Source: Flaccisagitta enflata
Taxonomy: Eukaryota > Chaetognatha > Sagittoidea > Aphragmophora
Direction: 5' to 3'
Length of the DNA stretch: 64,000 nt
NCBI GenBank assembly: GCA_965153355.1
Contig: OZ231128.1
Coordinates: 992,001 to 1,056,000, forward strand
Shown here: positions 44,701 to 55,613 of the stretch, in pieces
How the letters are laid out: each line of letters begins with the position of its first letter
Position numbering within the stretch: position 1 is the stretch's first letter
Program-made: the position numbers and the translations under genes
Notes under the pieces: generated by a model
Database searches by the model: none
What the model saw: only the letters and a program-made list of their open reading frames with translations
What the model was told of the DNA's origin: nothing

Positions 44701-46942
44701 AACTGTGTTGTGGGTGAAGGGTGGTTTAGAATTGCTGGAGTGGGAGATAGGTAGTACAGTTGATAGGTGGTGATTTAAAGCAACTGTGTGGGTGGAAAGG
44801 GGTGGTTTGGGGTGCTGGAGTTGAGATAGGTAATTACACTTGATAGGTGGTGATTTAAAGCAACTGTGTGGGTGGAAAGGGGTGGTTTGGGGGTGCTGGA
44901 GTTGAGATAGGTAATTACACTTGATAGGTGGTGATTTAAAGCAACTGTGTGGGTGGAAAGGGTGGGATTTGGGGGTGTGGAGTTAGGTGGTAGTACACAC
45001 TTGATAGGTTGTGATTTAAAAGCAACTGTGTGGGTGGAAAAAGGGATGGTTTGGGGTGCTGGAGTGGAATGGTAATTACTACACTTGATAGGTGGTGATT
45101 AAAAGCAACTGTGTGGGTGGAAAGGGGTGGTTTGGGGGTGCTGGAGTGGAGATAGGTAATTACACATGATAGGTGGTGATTTTTAAAGCAACTGTTTGGG
45201 TGGAAAGGGGTGGTTTGGGGGTGCTGGAGTTGAGATAGGTAATTACACGTGATAGGTGGTGATTGAAAGCAACTGTGTGGGTGGAAAGGGGCTGTTTGGA
45301 GGTGCTGGAGTTGAGATAGGTAATTACACTTGATAGGTGGTGATTTAACGCAACTGTGTGGGTGGGAAAGGGGTGGTTTGGGTGCTGGAGTTGAGATAGG
45401 TAATTGGCACTCTGATAGGTGGTGATTTGTGCCAACTGTGTGGGTGGAAAGGGGTGGTTTGGGGTGCTGGAGTTGAGATAGGTAATTACACTTGATAGGT
45501 GGTGATTTAAAGCAACCGTGTGGGTGGAAAGGGGTGGTTTGGCAGTGCTGGAGTTGAGACAGGTAGTTACACTTGATAGGTGGTGATTTAAAGCAACTGT
45601 GTGGGTGGAAAGGGGTGGTTTGGGGGTGCTGGAGTTGAGATAGGTAATTACACTTGATAGGTGGTGATTTAAAGCAACTGTGTGGGTGGGAAAGGTAATT
45701 TAAAGTTGGAGTTGAGTATAGGTACTGCGCTGATAGGTGGTGATTTAAAGCAACTGTGTGGGGCTGAAAGGGGTGGTTTGGGGGTGCTGGAGTTGAGATA
45801 GGTACTTACACTTGATAGGTGGTGATTTAAAGCAACTGTGTGGGTGGAAAGGGGTGGTTTGGGGGTGCTGGAGTTGAGATAGGTAATTACACTTGATAGG
45901 TGGTGATTTAAAGCAACTGTGGTGGTAAAGGGGTGGTTTAGTTGCAGGAGTTGAGAACAGGTAATTACACTTGATAGGTGGTGATTTGTAGTTACTGTGT
46001 GGGTGGAAAGGGGTGGTTTGGGGTGCTGGAGTTGAAATAGGTAATTCTTACACTTGATAGGTGGTGATTTAAAGCAACTGTGTGGGTGGAAAGGGGTGGT
46101 TTGGGGGTGCTGGAGTTGAGATAGGTAATTACACTTGATAGGTGGTGATTTAAAGCAACTGTGTGGGTGGAAAGGGGTGGTTTGGGGGTGCTGGAGTTGA
46201 GATAGGTAATTACACTTGATAGGTGGTGATTTAAAGCAACTGTGTGGGGTGAAAGGGGTGGTTTGGGGGTGCTGGAGCTGAGATAGGTAATTACACTTGA
46301 TAGGTGTGATTTAGCAAATGTGGGTGGAAAGGGGTGGTTTGGGGTGCTGGAGTTGAGATAGGTAATTAAACTTGATAGGTGGTGATTTAAAGCAACTGTG
46401 TGGGTGGAAAGGGGTGGTTTGGGGGTGCTGGAGTTGAGATAGGTAATTACACTTGATAGGTGGTGATTTAAAGCAACTGTGTGGGTGGAAAGGGGTGGTT
46501 TGGGGGTGCTGGAGTGGAGATAGGTAATTACACTTGATAGGTGGTGATTTAAAGCAACTGTGTGGGTGGAAAGGGGTGGTTTGGGGAAGCTGGAGTGAGA
46601 TAGGTAATTACACTTGATAGGTGGTGATTAAAGCAACTGTGTGTGGAAAGGTGGTTAGGGCTGGAGTTGAGATAGGTAATTATACTTGATAGGTGGTGAT
46701 TTAAAGCAACTGTGTGGGTGGAAAGGGATGGTTTGGGGGTGCTGGAGTTGAGATAGGTAATCATAATTGATAGGTGGTGATTTAAAGCAATTGTGTGGGT
46801 GGAAAGGGGTAGTTTGGGGGTGCTGGAGTGGAGATAGGTAATTATACTTGATAGGTGGTGATTTAAAGCAACTGTGTGGGTGGAAAGGGGTGGTTTGGGG
46901 GTGCTGGAGTTGAGATAGGTAATTATACTTGATAGGTGGTGA
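35708..46942. repeat. 81-bp satellite array, about 138 units
   Basis: Consensus unit contains AGGTAATTACACTTGATAGG, TGGTGATTTAAAGCAACTGT, GTGGGTGGAAAGGGGTGG and TTTGGGGGTGCTGGAGTTGA. Head to tail, mostly over 95% alike, with patches of clustered indels (36560-37095, 38785-38870, 39060-39170, 40140-40270, 41510-41580, 43625-43670, 44700-44750, 45685-45730). Since 81 = 27 codons, long minus-strand ORFs appear (to 488 residues), but they have 27-residue periodicity and are not genes. Confidence 0.97.
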
Positions 46943-47201
46943 TTTAAAGCAACTGTGGTTGGTCAGTCGATCTGTTGGTAACACATTCCTTCAACGATCT
47001 ACACGTCGCACCTATTGACCTGATTGGCCTTGTTTTTAGTTGCGTACACGCAATTCTATATGAACCTTTGACCATCAGTCCGTTGGTCCATTGATCCATA
47101 CGTTGGTGTGTCGGTCCATCAGCATGAGTCGAAAAATTTGAAAATGCGCATTTACGCCCCTGCCCACCCGTCCGCAACCGGTATTGGCGGTGTATCCGGC
47201 T

Positions 47202-47203
<2 letters not shown>
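46943..47203 (-). mobile_element. family A3 (truncated) and A2 elements in Y'
   Basis: Minus strand: A3 core to GACCTGATTGGCCTTGTTT, then A2 from TTTTTAGTTGCGTACACGCA to CGGTGTATCCGGC. Confidence 0.8.
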
Positions 47204-47286
<83 letters not shown>

Positions 47287-47313
47287 TCTCTCTCTCTCAC
47301 TTCTCTCTCTCTC

Positions 47314-47367
<54 letters not shown>

Positions 47368-47470
47368 CTCTCTCGCTCTGGCTCTTGCTCCTCTTTTTTG
47401 AAAAAGGGGAAAAAACATGACTTAGTAGGATAGGCCACAGATTTACTTGTCTGTCGTGACCACTTCTATT
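46943..47470 (-). repeat. segment Y': inverted partner of 26147-26766
   Basis: A3 fragment 46943-47035, A2 47036-47203, (CT)n 47203-47386, then GACTTAGTAGGATAGGCC and TCGTGACCACTTCTATTGA. It joins the 81-bp array abruptly at about 46942. Confidence 0.88.
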
Positions 47471-47788
47471 GACCTTCAAAGACCGGGTGTTAAAGATGTG
47501 TTATTGTAAATTACCGATAGCAAAACAAATAAATCCATCCTTTCAAAAGATATGGAATGGCCGGAAAACAAGCCCAAGCCTATAGGCTTCTTTGCTATTA
47601 TAATATGTCGCTGGCAACGCTAAACAAAGAAATAAGGAACCAACAAATGAATGAATAAACGCATGAAAGAATGAAGAAAAAAAAAACGAAAGAACGAGCC
47701 GCCTAAATGAATGTATTACATTTCATATTCTGCCCCTACCACATGGTCGTCAAATTTGCTGTCATTTATTTCTTTATTGATGTTGTCG

Positions 47789-47827
<39 letters not shown>

Positions 47828-48849
47828 TTGTTTTGATTTGATTTTGTCATTTTTGTTTTTTTGTAGCTCTTACAGTTATTTCCTTGTTGTCGTTGTTAAT
47901 TTGGTCGTTACTAATTTGGTTATTGTTGTCGTTCTTGATTTGATGTCGTTGTTGTCGTTGTCGTTGCCGTTGTGGTCGTTGCCGTTGTAGTCGTCGCTGT
48001 CCCCATCACCGCCGTCGTCGTCGTCTTCATCAACATCTTTGTAATCAATGTTGTCGTCATCAACGTCGTTGTCATCAACGTCGTCATCATCAACGTTGTT
48101 GTTGTTATTGTTATTGTTATTATTAATGTTGTTGTTGTGGTTGTTGATGTTGTTGTTGTTGTTGTCCTTGAATTTGATTCCCTGCATCAAAACTGATCAA
48201 ATCTTGTTGGCCAAGTGGAGATGCAATGTTACATAATGAACACTATCATAGTCCCACCACACAAAATACACAAACCAGCACTTAAACAACTATACTATAC
48301 TATATAAATGGCGTAACCAAGGTTACGTGACAACAAACACAAGCATCGAGTGAGTTGAGCCAAGAAAAGATCTTTAGGTAGGCGTCGAAAGCTGTTGGAT
48401 TGGAAACATATAGATCGCGATATCAGACAAACCGGAAACTTTCCCATCTTACCCCTTTAACATAATCAGCTTGACTTTTGTGGGAATCAATCCAAGCCAA
48501 CGGGAAATAGGTGGTGGTCTGATCTTGTCTGATCTAGCCCAAAACGTCTAAAAAAACAACAAAAAATGAGTTATTGGCCAAACGGACAGTATCACGGTCA
48601 TGCCCCTTCTATGGTGGCAACAAGAAATTGAAACAAATCAGAAAGAGCCCTCGCATGATAGTTTGACCCTTAATCTTAGCTTATCTTGGCGAAAATGAGT
48701 ATCACTAATTTGGTGGTTTTGGTGCCGCTGAGGGTGACTGAGTTAGGTCGACACCATGACACTTGGGTCAGAGTCTCAAAAGGTGAGCTACTAATAGAAA
48801 ATAATTGGTTTTTCATTGGGAAACAAGGTAACGGCCGAAAAATATAGTT
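47464..48849 (-). repeat. segment X': inverted partner of 20899-22390
   Basis: Complement of X minus the A insertion, plus a 93-bp segment (about 47536-47630, with AAACAAGCCCAAGCC) not present in X. It ends where the 91-bp array begins. Confidence 0.85.
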
Positions 48850-51640
48850 AGCCTTTTGGGGTGGTTGCTGGGTGGTTAGAGGCTGGGTATGGGAATTTTC
48901 TTTAGCTGGGTCTCAACTGGGTCACAGTGAAGGCGGTTTGAGCCTTTTGGGGTGGTTGCTGGGTGGTTAGAGGCTGGGTATAGGAATTTTCTTTAGCTGG
49001 GTCTGATCTGGGTCACAGTGAAGGCGGTTTGAGGTTTTTGGGGGGGTTGCTGGGTGGTTAGAGGCTGGGTATGGGAATTTTCTTTAGCTGGGTCTGATCT
49101 GGGTCACAGTGAAGGCGGTTAGAGCCTTTTGGGGTGGTTGCTGGGTGGTTAGAGGCTGGGTATAGGAATTTTCTTTAGCTGGGTCTGATCTGGGTCACAG
49201 TGAAGGCGGTTTGAGCCTTTTGGGGTGGTTGCTGGGTGGTTAGAGGCTGGGTATGGGAATTTTCTTTAGCTGGGTCTGATCTGGGTCATAGTGAAGGCGG
49301 TTTGAGCCTTTTGGGGTGGATGCTGGGTGGTTAGAGGCTGGGTATGGGAATTTTCTTTAGCTGGGCTGATCTGGCTCACAGTGAAGGCAGTTTGAGCCTT
49401 TTATTGCTGGGTGGTTAGAGGCTGGGTATAGAGTCTGCGGGAAATCGACAAGTTTGGTCTGATCTGGGTCACAGTGAAGGCGGTTTGAGCCTTTTGGGGT
49501 GGTTGCTGGGTGGTTAGAGGCTGGGTCTGGGAATTTTCTTTAGCTGGGTCTGATCTGGGTCACAGTGAAGGCGGTTTGAGCCTTTTGGGGTGGTTGCTGG
49601 GTGGTTAGAGGCTGGGTATGGGAATTTTCTTTAGCTGGGCTGATCTGGGTCACAGTGAAGGCGGTTTGAGCCTTTTGGGGTGGTTGCTGGGTGGTTAGAG
49701 GCTGGGTATGGGAATTTTCTTTAGCTGGGTCTGATCTGGGTCACAGTGAAGGCGGTTTGAGCCTATTGGGGTGGTTGCTGGGTGGTTAGAGGCTGGGTAT
49801 GGGAATTTTCTTTAGCTGGGTCTGATCTGGGTCACAGTGAAGGCGGTTTAAGCCTTTTGGGGTGGTTGCTGGGTGGTTAGAGGCTGGGTATGGGAATTTT
49901 CTTTAGCTGGGTCTAATCTGGGCCACAGTGAAGGCGGTTTGAGCCTTTTGCGGTGGTTGCTGGGTGGTTAGAGGCTGGGTATAGGAATTTTCTTTAGCTG
50001 GGTCCGATCTGGGTCACAGTGAAGGCGGTTTGAGCCTTTTGGGGTGGTTGCTGGGTGGTTAGAATTTTCTTTAGCTGGGTCTGATCTGGGTCACAGTGAA
50101 GGCGGTTTGAGCCTTTTGAGGTGGTTGCTGGGTGGTTAGAGGCTGGGTATGGGAATTTTCTTTAGCTGGGTCTTACTCCTGGGTCACAGTGAAGGCAGTT
50201 TGAGGCCTTTTGGGGTGGTTGCTGGGTGGTTAGAGAGGCTGGGTAGCGGGAATTTTCTTTAGCTGGGTCTGATCTGGAGGTCACAGTGAAGACGGTTTGA
50301 GCCTTTGGAGTGTTTGGTTGCTGGGTGGTTAGAGGCTGGGTATGGGAATTTTCTTTAGCTGGGTCTGATCTGGGTGTGATGAAGGCAGTTTGAGACCTTT
50401 TGGGGTGGATTGCTGGGTGGTTAGAGGCTGGGTATGCAAATTTTCTTTGGCTAGGTCTAATCTGGGTCAGAGTGAAGGCGGTTAGAAACTTTTGGGGTGG
50501 TTGCTGGGTGGTTAGAGGCTGGGTATGGGAATTTTCTTTAGCTGGGTCTAATCTGGGTAACAGTGAAGGCGGCTTGAGCCTGTTGGGGTGGTTGCTGGGT
50601 GGTTAGAGGCTGGGTGTGAATTTTCTTTAGCTGGGTCTGATCTGGGTCACAGTGAAGGCGGTTTGAGCCTTTTGGGGTGTTGCTGGGTGGTTAGAGGCTG
50701 GGTATGGGAATGGGTCTGATCTGGGTCAGTGAAGGCGGTTTGAGCCTTTTGGGGTGATTACTGGGTGGTTAGAGGCTAGGTGTGGGATTTTCTTTAGCTG
50801 GGTCTGATCTGGGAGTTACAGTGAGGCGGTTTGAGCCTTTTGGGGTGGTTGCTGGGCGGTTAGAGGCTGGGTATGGGAATTTTCTTTAGCTGGGTCTGAT
50901 CTGGGTCACAGTGAAGGCGGTTTGAGCCTTTTGGGGTGGTTGCTGGGTGGTTAGAGGCTGGGCATGGGAATTTTCTTTAGCTGGGTCTGAGCGGGGTCAC
51001 AGTGAAGGCGATTTGAGCCTTTTGGGGTGGTTGATGGGTGGTTAGAGGCTGGGTATGGGAATTTTCTTTAGCTGGGTCTGATCTGGGTTACAGTGAAGGC
51101 GGTTTGAGCCTTTTTGGGTGGTTGCTGGGCGGTTAGAGGCTGGGTATGGGAATTTTCTTTAGCTGGGTCTCATCTGGGTCACAGTGAAGGCGGTTTTAGT
51201 CTTTTGGGGTGGTTGCTGGGCGGTTAGAGGCTGGGTATGGGAATTTTCTTTAGCTGGGTCTGATCTGGGTCACAGTGAAGGCGATTTGAGCCTTTTGGGG
51301 TGGTTGATGGGTGGTTAGAGGCTGGGTATGGGAATTTTCTTTAGCTGGGTCTGATCTGGGTTACAGTGAAGGCGGTTTGAGCCTTTTGGGGTGGTTGCTG
51401 GGTGGTTAGAGGCTGGGTATGGGAATTTTCTTTAGCTGGGTCTGATCTGGGTCACAGTGAAGGCGGTTTGAGCCTTTTGGGGTGGTTGCTGGGTGGTTAG
51501 AGGCTGGGTATGGGAATTTTCTTTAGCTGGGTCTGATCTGGGTCACAGTGAAGGCGGTTTGAGCCTTTTGGGGTGGTTGCTGGGTGGTTAGAGGCTGGGT
51601 ATGGGAATTTTCTTTAGCTGGGTCTGATTTGGGTCACAGT
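48850..51640 (-). repeat. 91-bp satellite, about 30 units, inverted
   Basis: Same unit as 26859-27805 on the other strand: GGGTGGTTAGAGGCTGGGTA, TGGGAATTTTCTTTAGCTGG and GATCTGGGTCACAGTGAAGG. Patches of degenerate units at 49395-49455 and 50060-50820. Confidence 0.95.
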
Positions 51641-52088
51641 GCCAATGGACCGACAGATGGACTGACGGACAGACCGGGGGGGGGGGAATAGCACAGTGGT
51701 AGGGAGCCCGCTTGTCACCCACTGGGTTGCGGGTTTGGGCCTCGCTCTTGGCAGGTCCTTTAAGCGGAGGTTTGAAGATCAGCCATCAGGGTGGGGTTTG
51801 AGGGGGTTGGTGGATGTTCCATCCAGAATATTAGCTAGCTCAGAGGGGAGGGTAGGCCGTATGACAATACAAGACAACCCAATGACACCCTGACACACCT
51901 GAACTTGGAGTCTAAATACAAACAGGCCAAAGCACATGAGCCCAATGTGGTGGCCGTATAGCCTCTCGAAGAAGCCAAATCTGTACACCTTCCTTCCGGG
52001 TAAGACTCCCCGGCAAATAACAACAACAACAACAACAACGGACAGACCGATAAAGCGGGTTGTAGAGTCGCGTAGCACGCGACTAAAA
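51641..52088 (+). mobile_element. 5'-truncated family A element with nested SINE
   Basis: GACCGACAGATGGACTGACG core, interrupted by the SINE, then AAAGCGGGTTGTAGAGTCGC and the GTCGCGTAGCACGCGAC hairpin. The left side meets the 91-bp array directly. Confidence 0.8.
51677..52038 (+). mobile_element. tRNA-derived SINE, 362 bp
   Basis: Pol III box A-like TAGCACAGTGG (51689-51699) and box B-like GGTTTGGGCCT (51732-51742) at tRNA-like spacing, a unique body, and a (CAA)n tail. An 11-bp direct repeat CGGACAGACCG flanks it (51666-51676 and 52039-52049), as expected of target-primed retroposition into A. Confidence 0.85.
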
Positions 52089-52147
52089 AGCCAGCTCGAC
52101 CTCCTATAATTGCCTCAAATTGAAGATGGAAAAACCGTATTTCTGAT

Positions 52148-52215
52148 ACACGTACATGTAACTCTATAACCCGCTTTGTCAGTCAATCAATTGGTTGATC
52201 TGTTGGTTGGCTGTT
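52148..52215 (-). mobile_element. family A 3' fragment
   Basis: ACACGTACATGTAACTCTAT, AACCCGCTTTGTC and GGTTGATCTGTTGGTTGG: hairpin end and core only. Confidence 0.5.
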
Positions 52216-52296
52216 TCAGCCCTTTTGTGCCAGCGTGGGTTTAATTTCTGATATTTAATCATCATTAAAGATCTTCATTTCTTATAATTATAACAG

Positions 52297-52365
52297 TTAG
52301 GTCGCCTCAGGGTTGGAAGCATCGATGGGAACACATGTCATTCAGTGAAAGAAGTCCCGGTCAAG
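52297..52365 (+). CDS. gene 2, candidate exon (69 nt)
   Basis: Acceptor TTATAATTATAACAG ends at 52296 and donor AAG|GTGAGG follows at 52366. The phase-0 reading is LGRLRVGSIDGNTCHSVKEV then PVK, 23 codons with no stop; a second frame is also open, so the phase is not certain. The protein family is not recognised. It lies just downstream of SINE-in-A and A fragments in otherwise unique DNA, and its phase fits the candidate exon at 54074. Confidence 0.45.
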
Positions 52366-52459
52366 GTGAGGATACATAGATTTCACATTCACTTCTTCAT
52401 TCATTTGTACTGAATTCTCGAGGGACCCTTATTGGCCATGATTTGGCCTGACTTTTTTT

Positions 52460-52570
52460 GTTGCTGACTAGTACATGTATAGGAGGCTTTGTCCGTCCGT
52501 CCTCAGATTTGTCATGCGTGAGTTAAAAGTGTGAAAATGCACATTTTCGCGTCTGCATCCCCCCCCGTTT
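52460..52570 (-). mobile_element. family A2 fragment in gene 2 intron
   Basis: TAGGAGGCTTTGTCCGTCCG, GTGTGAAAATGCACATTTTC and a C-run. Start-proximal end lost. Confidence 0.5.
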
Positions 52571-52828
52571 ACGAACAACATGTAACCCTGGATTACTTGT
52601 TTCAAATTTACTAAGTGGATATTGAATTGGCAGATGAAGTTTGCATGTCAGGCGAGGTAAATTTGTGTAGACACAGTAGGCAAAGAAATCAATTAATTCA
52701 TAGAAAATTTGAGGTGAATGAATATCAATCTGGTTGTAAATTCTAATCAAAATGGTGGTGGCACAGATCGACTGCAGCGATTACGGTCCACAACCAAATG
52801 AAATCTTTTTCTCCTTCTTTTCTTTCTT

Positions 52829-52991
52829 TTAGTTGTGAATACGCAACTCTATAATAGGCTTTGTCCGTCCGTCCATTGGTCCGTCCGTCCGTCTGTTGGT
52901 CCATCACCATGCGTCAAAAGCGGGAAAACGCGCATATCCGCCCCTGCCCACCCGTCCGCAACTGGTATTGGCCGCGCATTCGGCCTTGTTT
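52829..52991 (-). mobile_element. family A2 element in gene 2 intron
   Basis: TTTAGTTGTGAATACGCAAC hairpin, GTCCGTCCGTCTGTTGG core, GAAAACGCGCATATCCGCCC and CATTCGGCCTTGTTTTT. Confidence 0.8.
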
Positions 52992-53015
52992 TTTTCTACT
53001 GCCTTTTCTTCCTCT

Positions 53016-53227
53016 TTTTAGTTGCGGACATGCAACTCTTTAAGAGGCTTTGTCCGTCCGTCCGTCCGTCCGTCCGTCCGTCCGTCCGTCCGTCCGTCCG
53101 TCCGTCCGTCCGTCCGTCCGTCCGTCCGTCCGTCCATCATGGTGATCGAGTTGGAAAGTGTGAAAACGTGCATATCCGTCCCTGCACATCTTTCCGCTTC
53201 TAATATTGGCCGTGTATGCGGCCTTGT
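53016..53227 (-). mobile_element. family A2 element with expanded (GTCC)n core
   Basis: TTTTTAGTTGCGGACATGCA hairpin, about 20 GTCC units (53051-53133), then the A2 body and GTATGCGGCCTTGTTC end. The expansion produces the Val-Arg-Pro-Ser repeat ORFs. Confidence 0.85.
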
Positions 53228-53545
53228 TCTTCTATTTTTTGTTCTTCTTTTTTTTGCTCTTCTTTTTCGTCTTCTTTTTGTTCGTCTGTTTCTTCTTCTG
53301 TTTCTTCTCCTGTTTCTTCTTCTTTTTCTCTCTTTGTTTTTTCTTTTTTTTCTTCTTTTTTTTCTTCTTCTTTTTCTTCTTTTACTTCGTCTTCTTCATC
53401 TTCTTCTTCTTTTACTTCTTCTTCTTAATCTTCTTTATCTTCTTCATCCTTTGTCTTTTTCTTCTTCTTCTTCTTCTTTTTCTTCTTCTTCTTCTTCTTC
53501 TTCTTCTTCTTCTTCTTCTTCTTCTTCTTCTTCTTCTTCTTCTTT
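53228..53545. repeat. (CTT)n/T-rich polypyrimidine tract
   Basis: Lies exactly between two A2 copies in the same orientation. Confidence 0.93.
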
Positions 53546-53700
53546 TTAGTTGCGGACACGCAACTCTATAAGAGGCTTTGTCCGTCCGTCCGTCCGTCGG
53601 TTGGTCGGTCGGTTGGTCCGTGAACACGAGTCGAAAACGCTTATTTCCGCCCCTGCCCACCCGTCCGCAACTGGTATTGGCCGTGTATCCGGCCTTGTTC
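53546..53700 (-). mobile_element. family A2 element
   Basis: TTTTTAGTTGCGGACACGCA, GTCCGTCCGTCCGTCGG core, GCCCCTGCCCACCCGTCCGC and GTGTATCCGGCCTTGTTC. Close to the A2 consensus. Confidence 0.85.
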
Positions 53701-53799
53701 TAATTCTTCTTTCTCGTTTTCTGGTACTTCATTGGTTTTTTTTTTCAGGGTAGTGTATAAGTGAATAACATTACTTTATGGCAGCCCAATCAGTCCATT

Positions 53800-53955
53800 T
53801 TTAGAGGCTTTGTCCATCCGTCTATTGGTTGGTTGGTTGGTTGGTTGGTTGGTTGGTTGGTCGGTCGGTCCATCACGCTTGATTTGAAAAGTGGGAAAAC
53901 GCCCGCCCCTGCCCACCCGTCCGCAACTGATGGCCGTGTATCCGGCCTTGTTTAA
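53800..53955 (-). mobile_element. family A2 element lacking the hairpin end
   Basis: TTTTTAGAGGCTTTGTCC, GGTTGGTTGG core, body and GTGTATCCGGCCTTGTTT. The hairpin has been deleted between TTTTTAG and AGGCTTTG. Confidence 0.75.
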
Positions 53956-54073
53956 GTCATTTTTGCCATTTCAAAAGAATAATTGTGATCAGCAGCAGGA
54001 ACTTTTTTGTTGTTTTCCATTCTGGACTCTTATTTTCACTCATAACCTCCTGTCCTTTCTTTTCATACTCAGA

Positions 54074-54267
54074 AACGGGGCTGCGCTTATGGAAAATCAC
54101 GAAATTCGATCAAAGACATTTGTTTGTTACCGTTCCCCAGCTTCGCTTCCGTTAGTTATCCAAAGATTTTCACACGACTTAACTTGGACAATGAAGCTTT
54201 TGAAATAGATATTGCTCTTACATGGCCAGAGTTGCAAATGTGTGGCAAAGTTGCAATAGGCAGCAAG
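54074..54267 (+). CDS. gene 2, candidate exon (194 nt)
   Basis: Pyrimidine-rich acceptor CTGTCCTTTCTTTTCATACTCAG ends at 54073 and donor AA|GTGAGG starts at 54268. The phase-0 frame stays open throughout: KRGCAYGKSRNSIKDICLLP, then PFASV..SYPKIFTRLNLDN-like sequence (residues about 25-43) and EAFEIDIALTWPELQMCGKV. If the donor is not used the frame stops at TGA 54269-54271, making this a terminal exon. Another frame is open to 54208 but ends inside. No family recognised; the next exon is not found. Confidence 0.45.
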
Positions 54268-54772
54268 TGAGGTACGGAAGGAAGGATAAATGTGAACAAG
54301 GCCAGACACACAGCCAATGGGAATAGGTAGTCACTTGCGTGTGGGCAGGGAAAATATGTTTGGATGGAAGGGTCAAATCCGAGTCACATCTACCACGCAG
54401 GAGATATGTAACCATTTCCACCACGGATGATGGTTAAAACTTGATGAGGATCAAGTTTAGTTTACTAATGGCCGAATCCTTCTTGTATATTTTCGCGGCC
54501 ATGAGTAAACTTTTTCTGATCATCAGCAGTCATTACGTATCTCTGATAAAAATGGACATGAAATTGGATCCAGTGGGCAGGGGCAGTTCTAGGAAGTATT
54601 AACGTAGTGACGAAATTCAAAACTGTGTTCATAAATAATGAACGCAGTGCCGACGTCGTCATAACGTTAATTATTGAACAGCAGGTGCTCATTCATTGTC
54701 TAAACTGTGTGCATTGAAATCATTTGTACATGCTCATTTAGGTTATTCCAATAAGAATACATAAACTTTAAT

Positions 54773-54774
<2 letters not shown>
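54268..54774. other. intronic or flanking DNA with A 5' fragment
   Basis: A worn A start (CAAGGCCAGACACACAGCC) lies at 54296-54350; otherwise unique sequence without a convincing exon. Confidence 0.4.
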
Positions 54775-55027
<253 letters not shown>

Positions 55028-55039
55028 TACAAGTGATGT

Positions 55040-55269
55040 GTGGTCACAATATCGTTATGGACAGGTGGGCAGGGACATCCAACCCCCATCCACACCCAAA
55101 CTCATCCCCCACACTCAATCCTACACAAAAGTATCTAAAACGCTTGTTTTCCCCCTTTTCAATTCAATCACCACAGACCAACGGACAGACCGATGTGATC
55201 AACGGATGGACGGACGGACGGACAGACAGACAAAGCCTCATATAGAGTTGTGTGTCTGCAACTAAAAAT
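55040..55269 (+). mobile_element. family A2-like element
   Basis: GGACAGGTGGGCAGGGAC, an unusual CACACCCAAACTCATCCCCC body, GACGGACGGACGG core, CTCATATAGAGTTGTGTG and CTGCAACTAAAAA. The start is merged with the CT tract. Confidence 0.65.
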
Positions 55270-55613
55270 GGAAGGAAAAAATTAGTGTATATATGAAAAA
55301 TCCAATCAAGAATAGACAAATGAATAATATCACTTCTGTCTCATCAGTTGTTTTTTTTCTTTTTTAATCATTCTACAACAATCATTATAAATAAAAAAAA
55401 ACTTGTTGTAAGCCACAGTTTTCATCAATTATGATAAAGAATAGTTACTCGTAGTTCCCAATTTTTGGAGGTGGAATTTTTTGAGTAACTTGTTGAAATG
55501 AAGTATCGTGTTCAGATATTTTTCCTCTTTTTGATAGATATAAATGTAAAATGAATGAATATATGCATGAATGAATAAATGAATAAATAAAAGAGAGAAG
55601 GGAGGAAGAAAAA
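55270..55613. other. AT-rich DNA, no gene seen
   Basis: Ends in GAATAAAT repeats. Confidence 0.4.

Noticed and set aside
35708-46942. CRISPR-like array
   Set aside because: Units are directly adjacent 81-mers without unique spacers, in a eukaryotic context with no cas-like genes.
53022-53549. Val-Arg-Pro-Ser repeat ORF
   Set aside because: Translation of the (GTCC)n core of an A2 element followed by a CTT tract.
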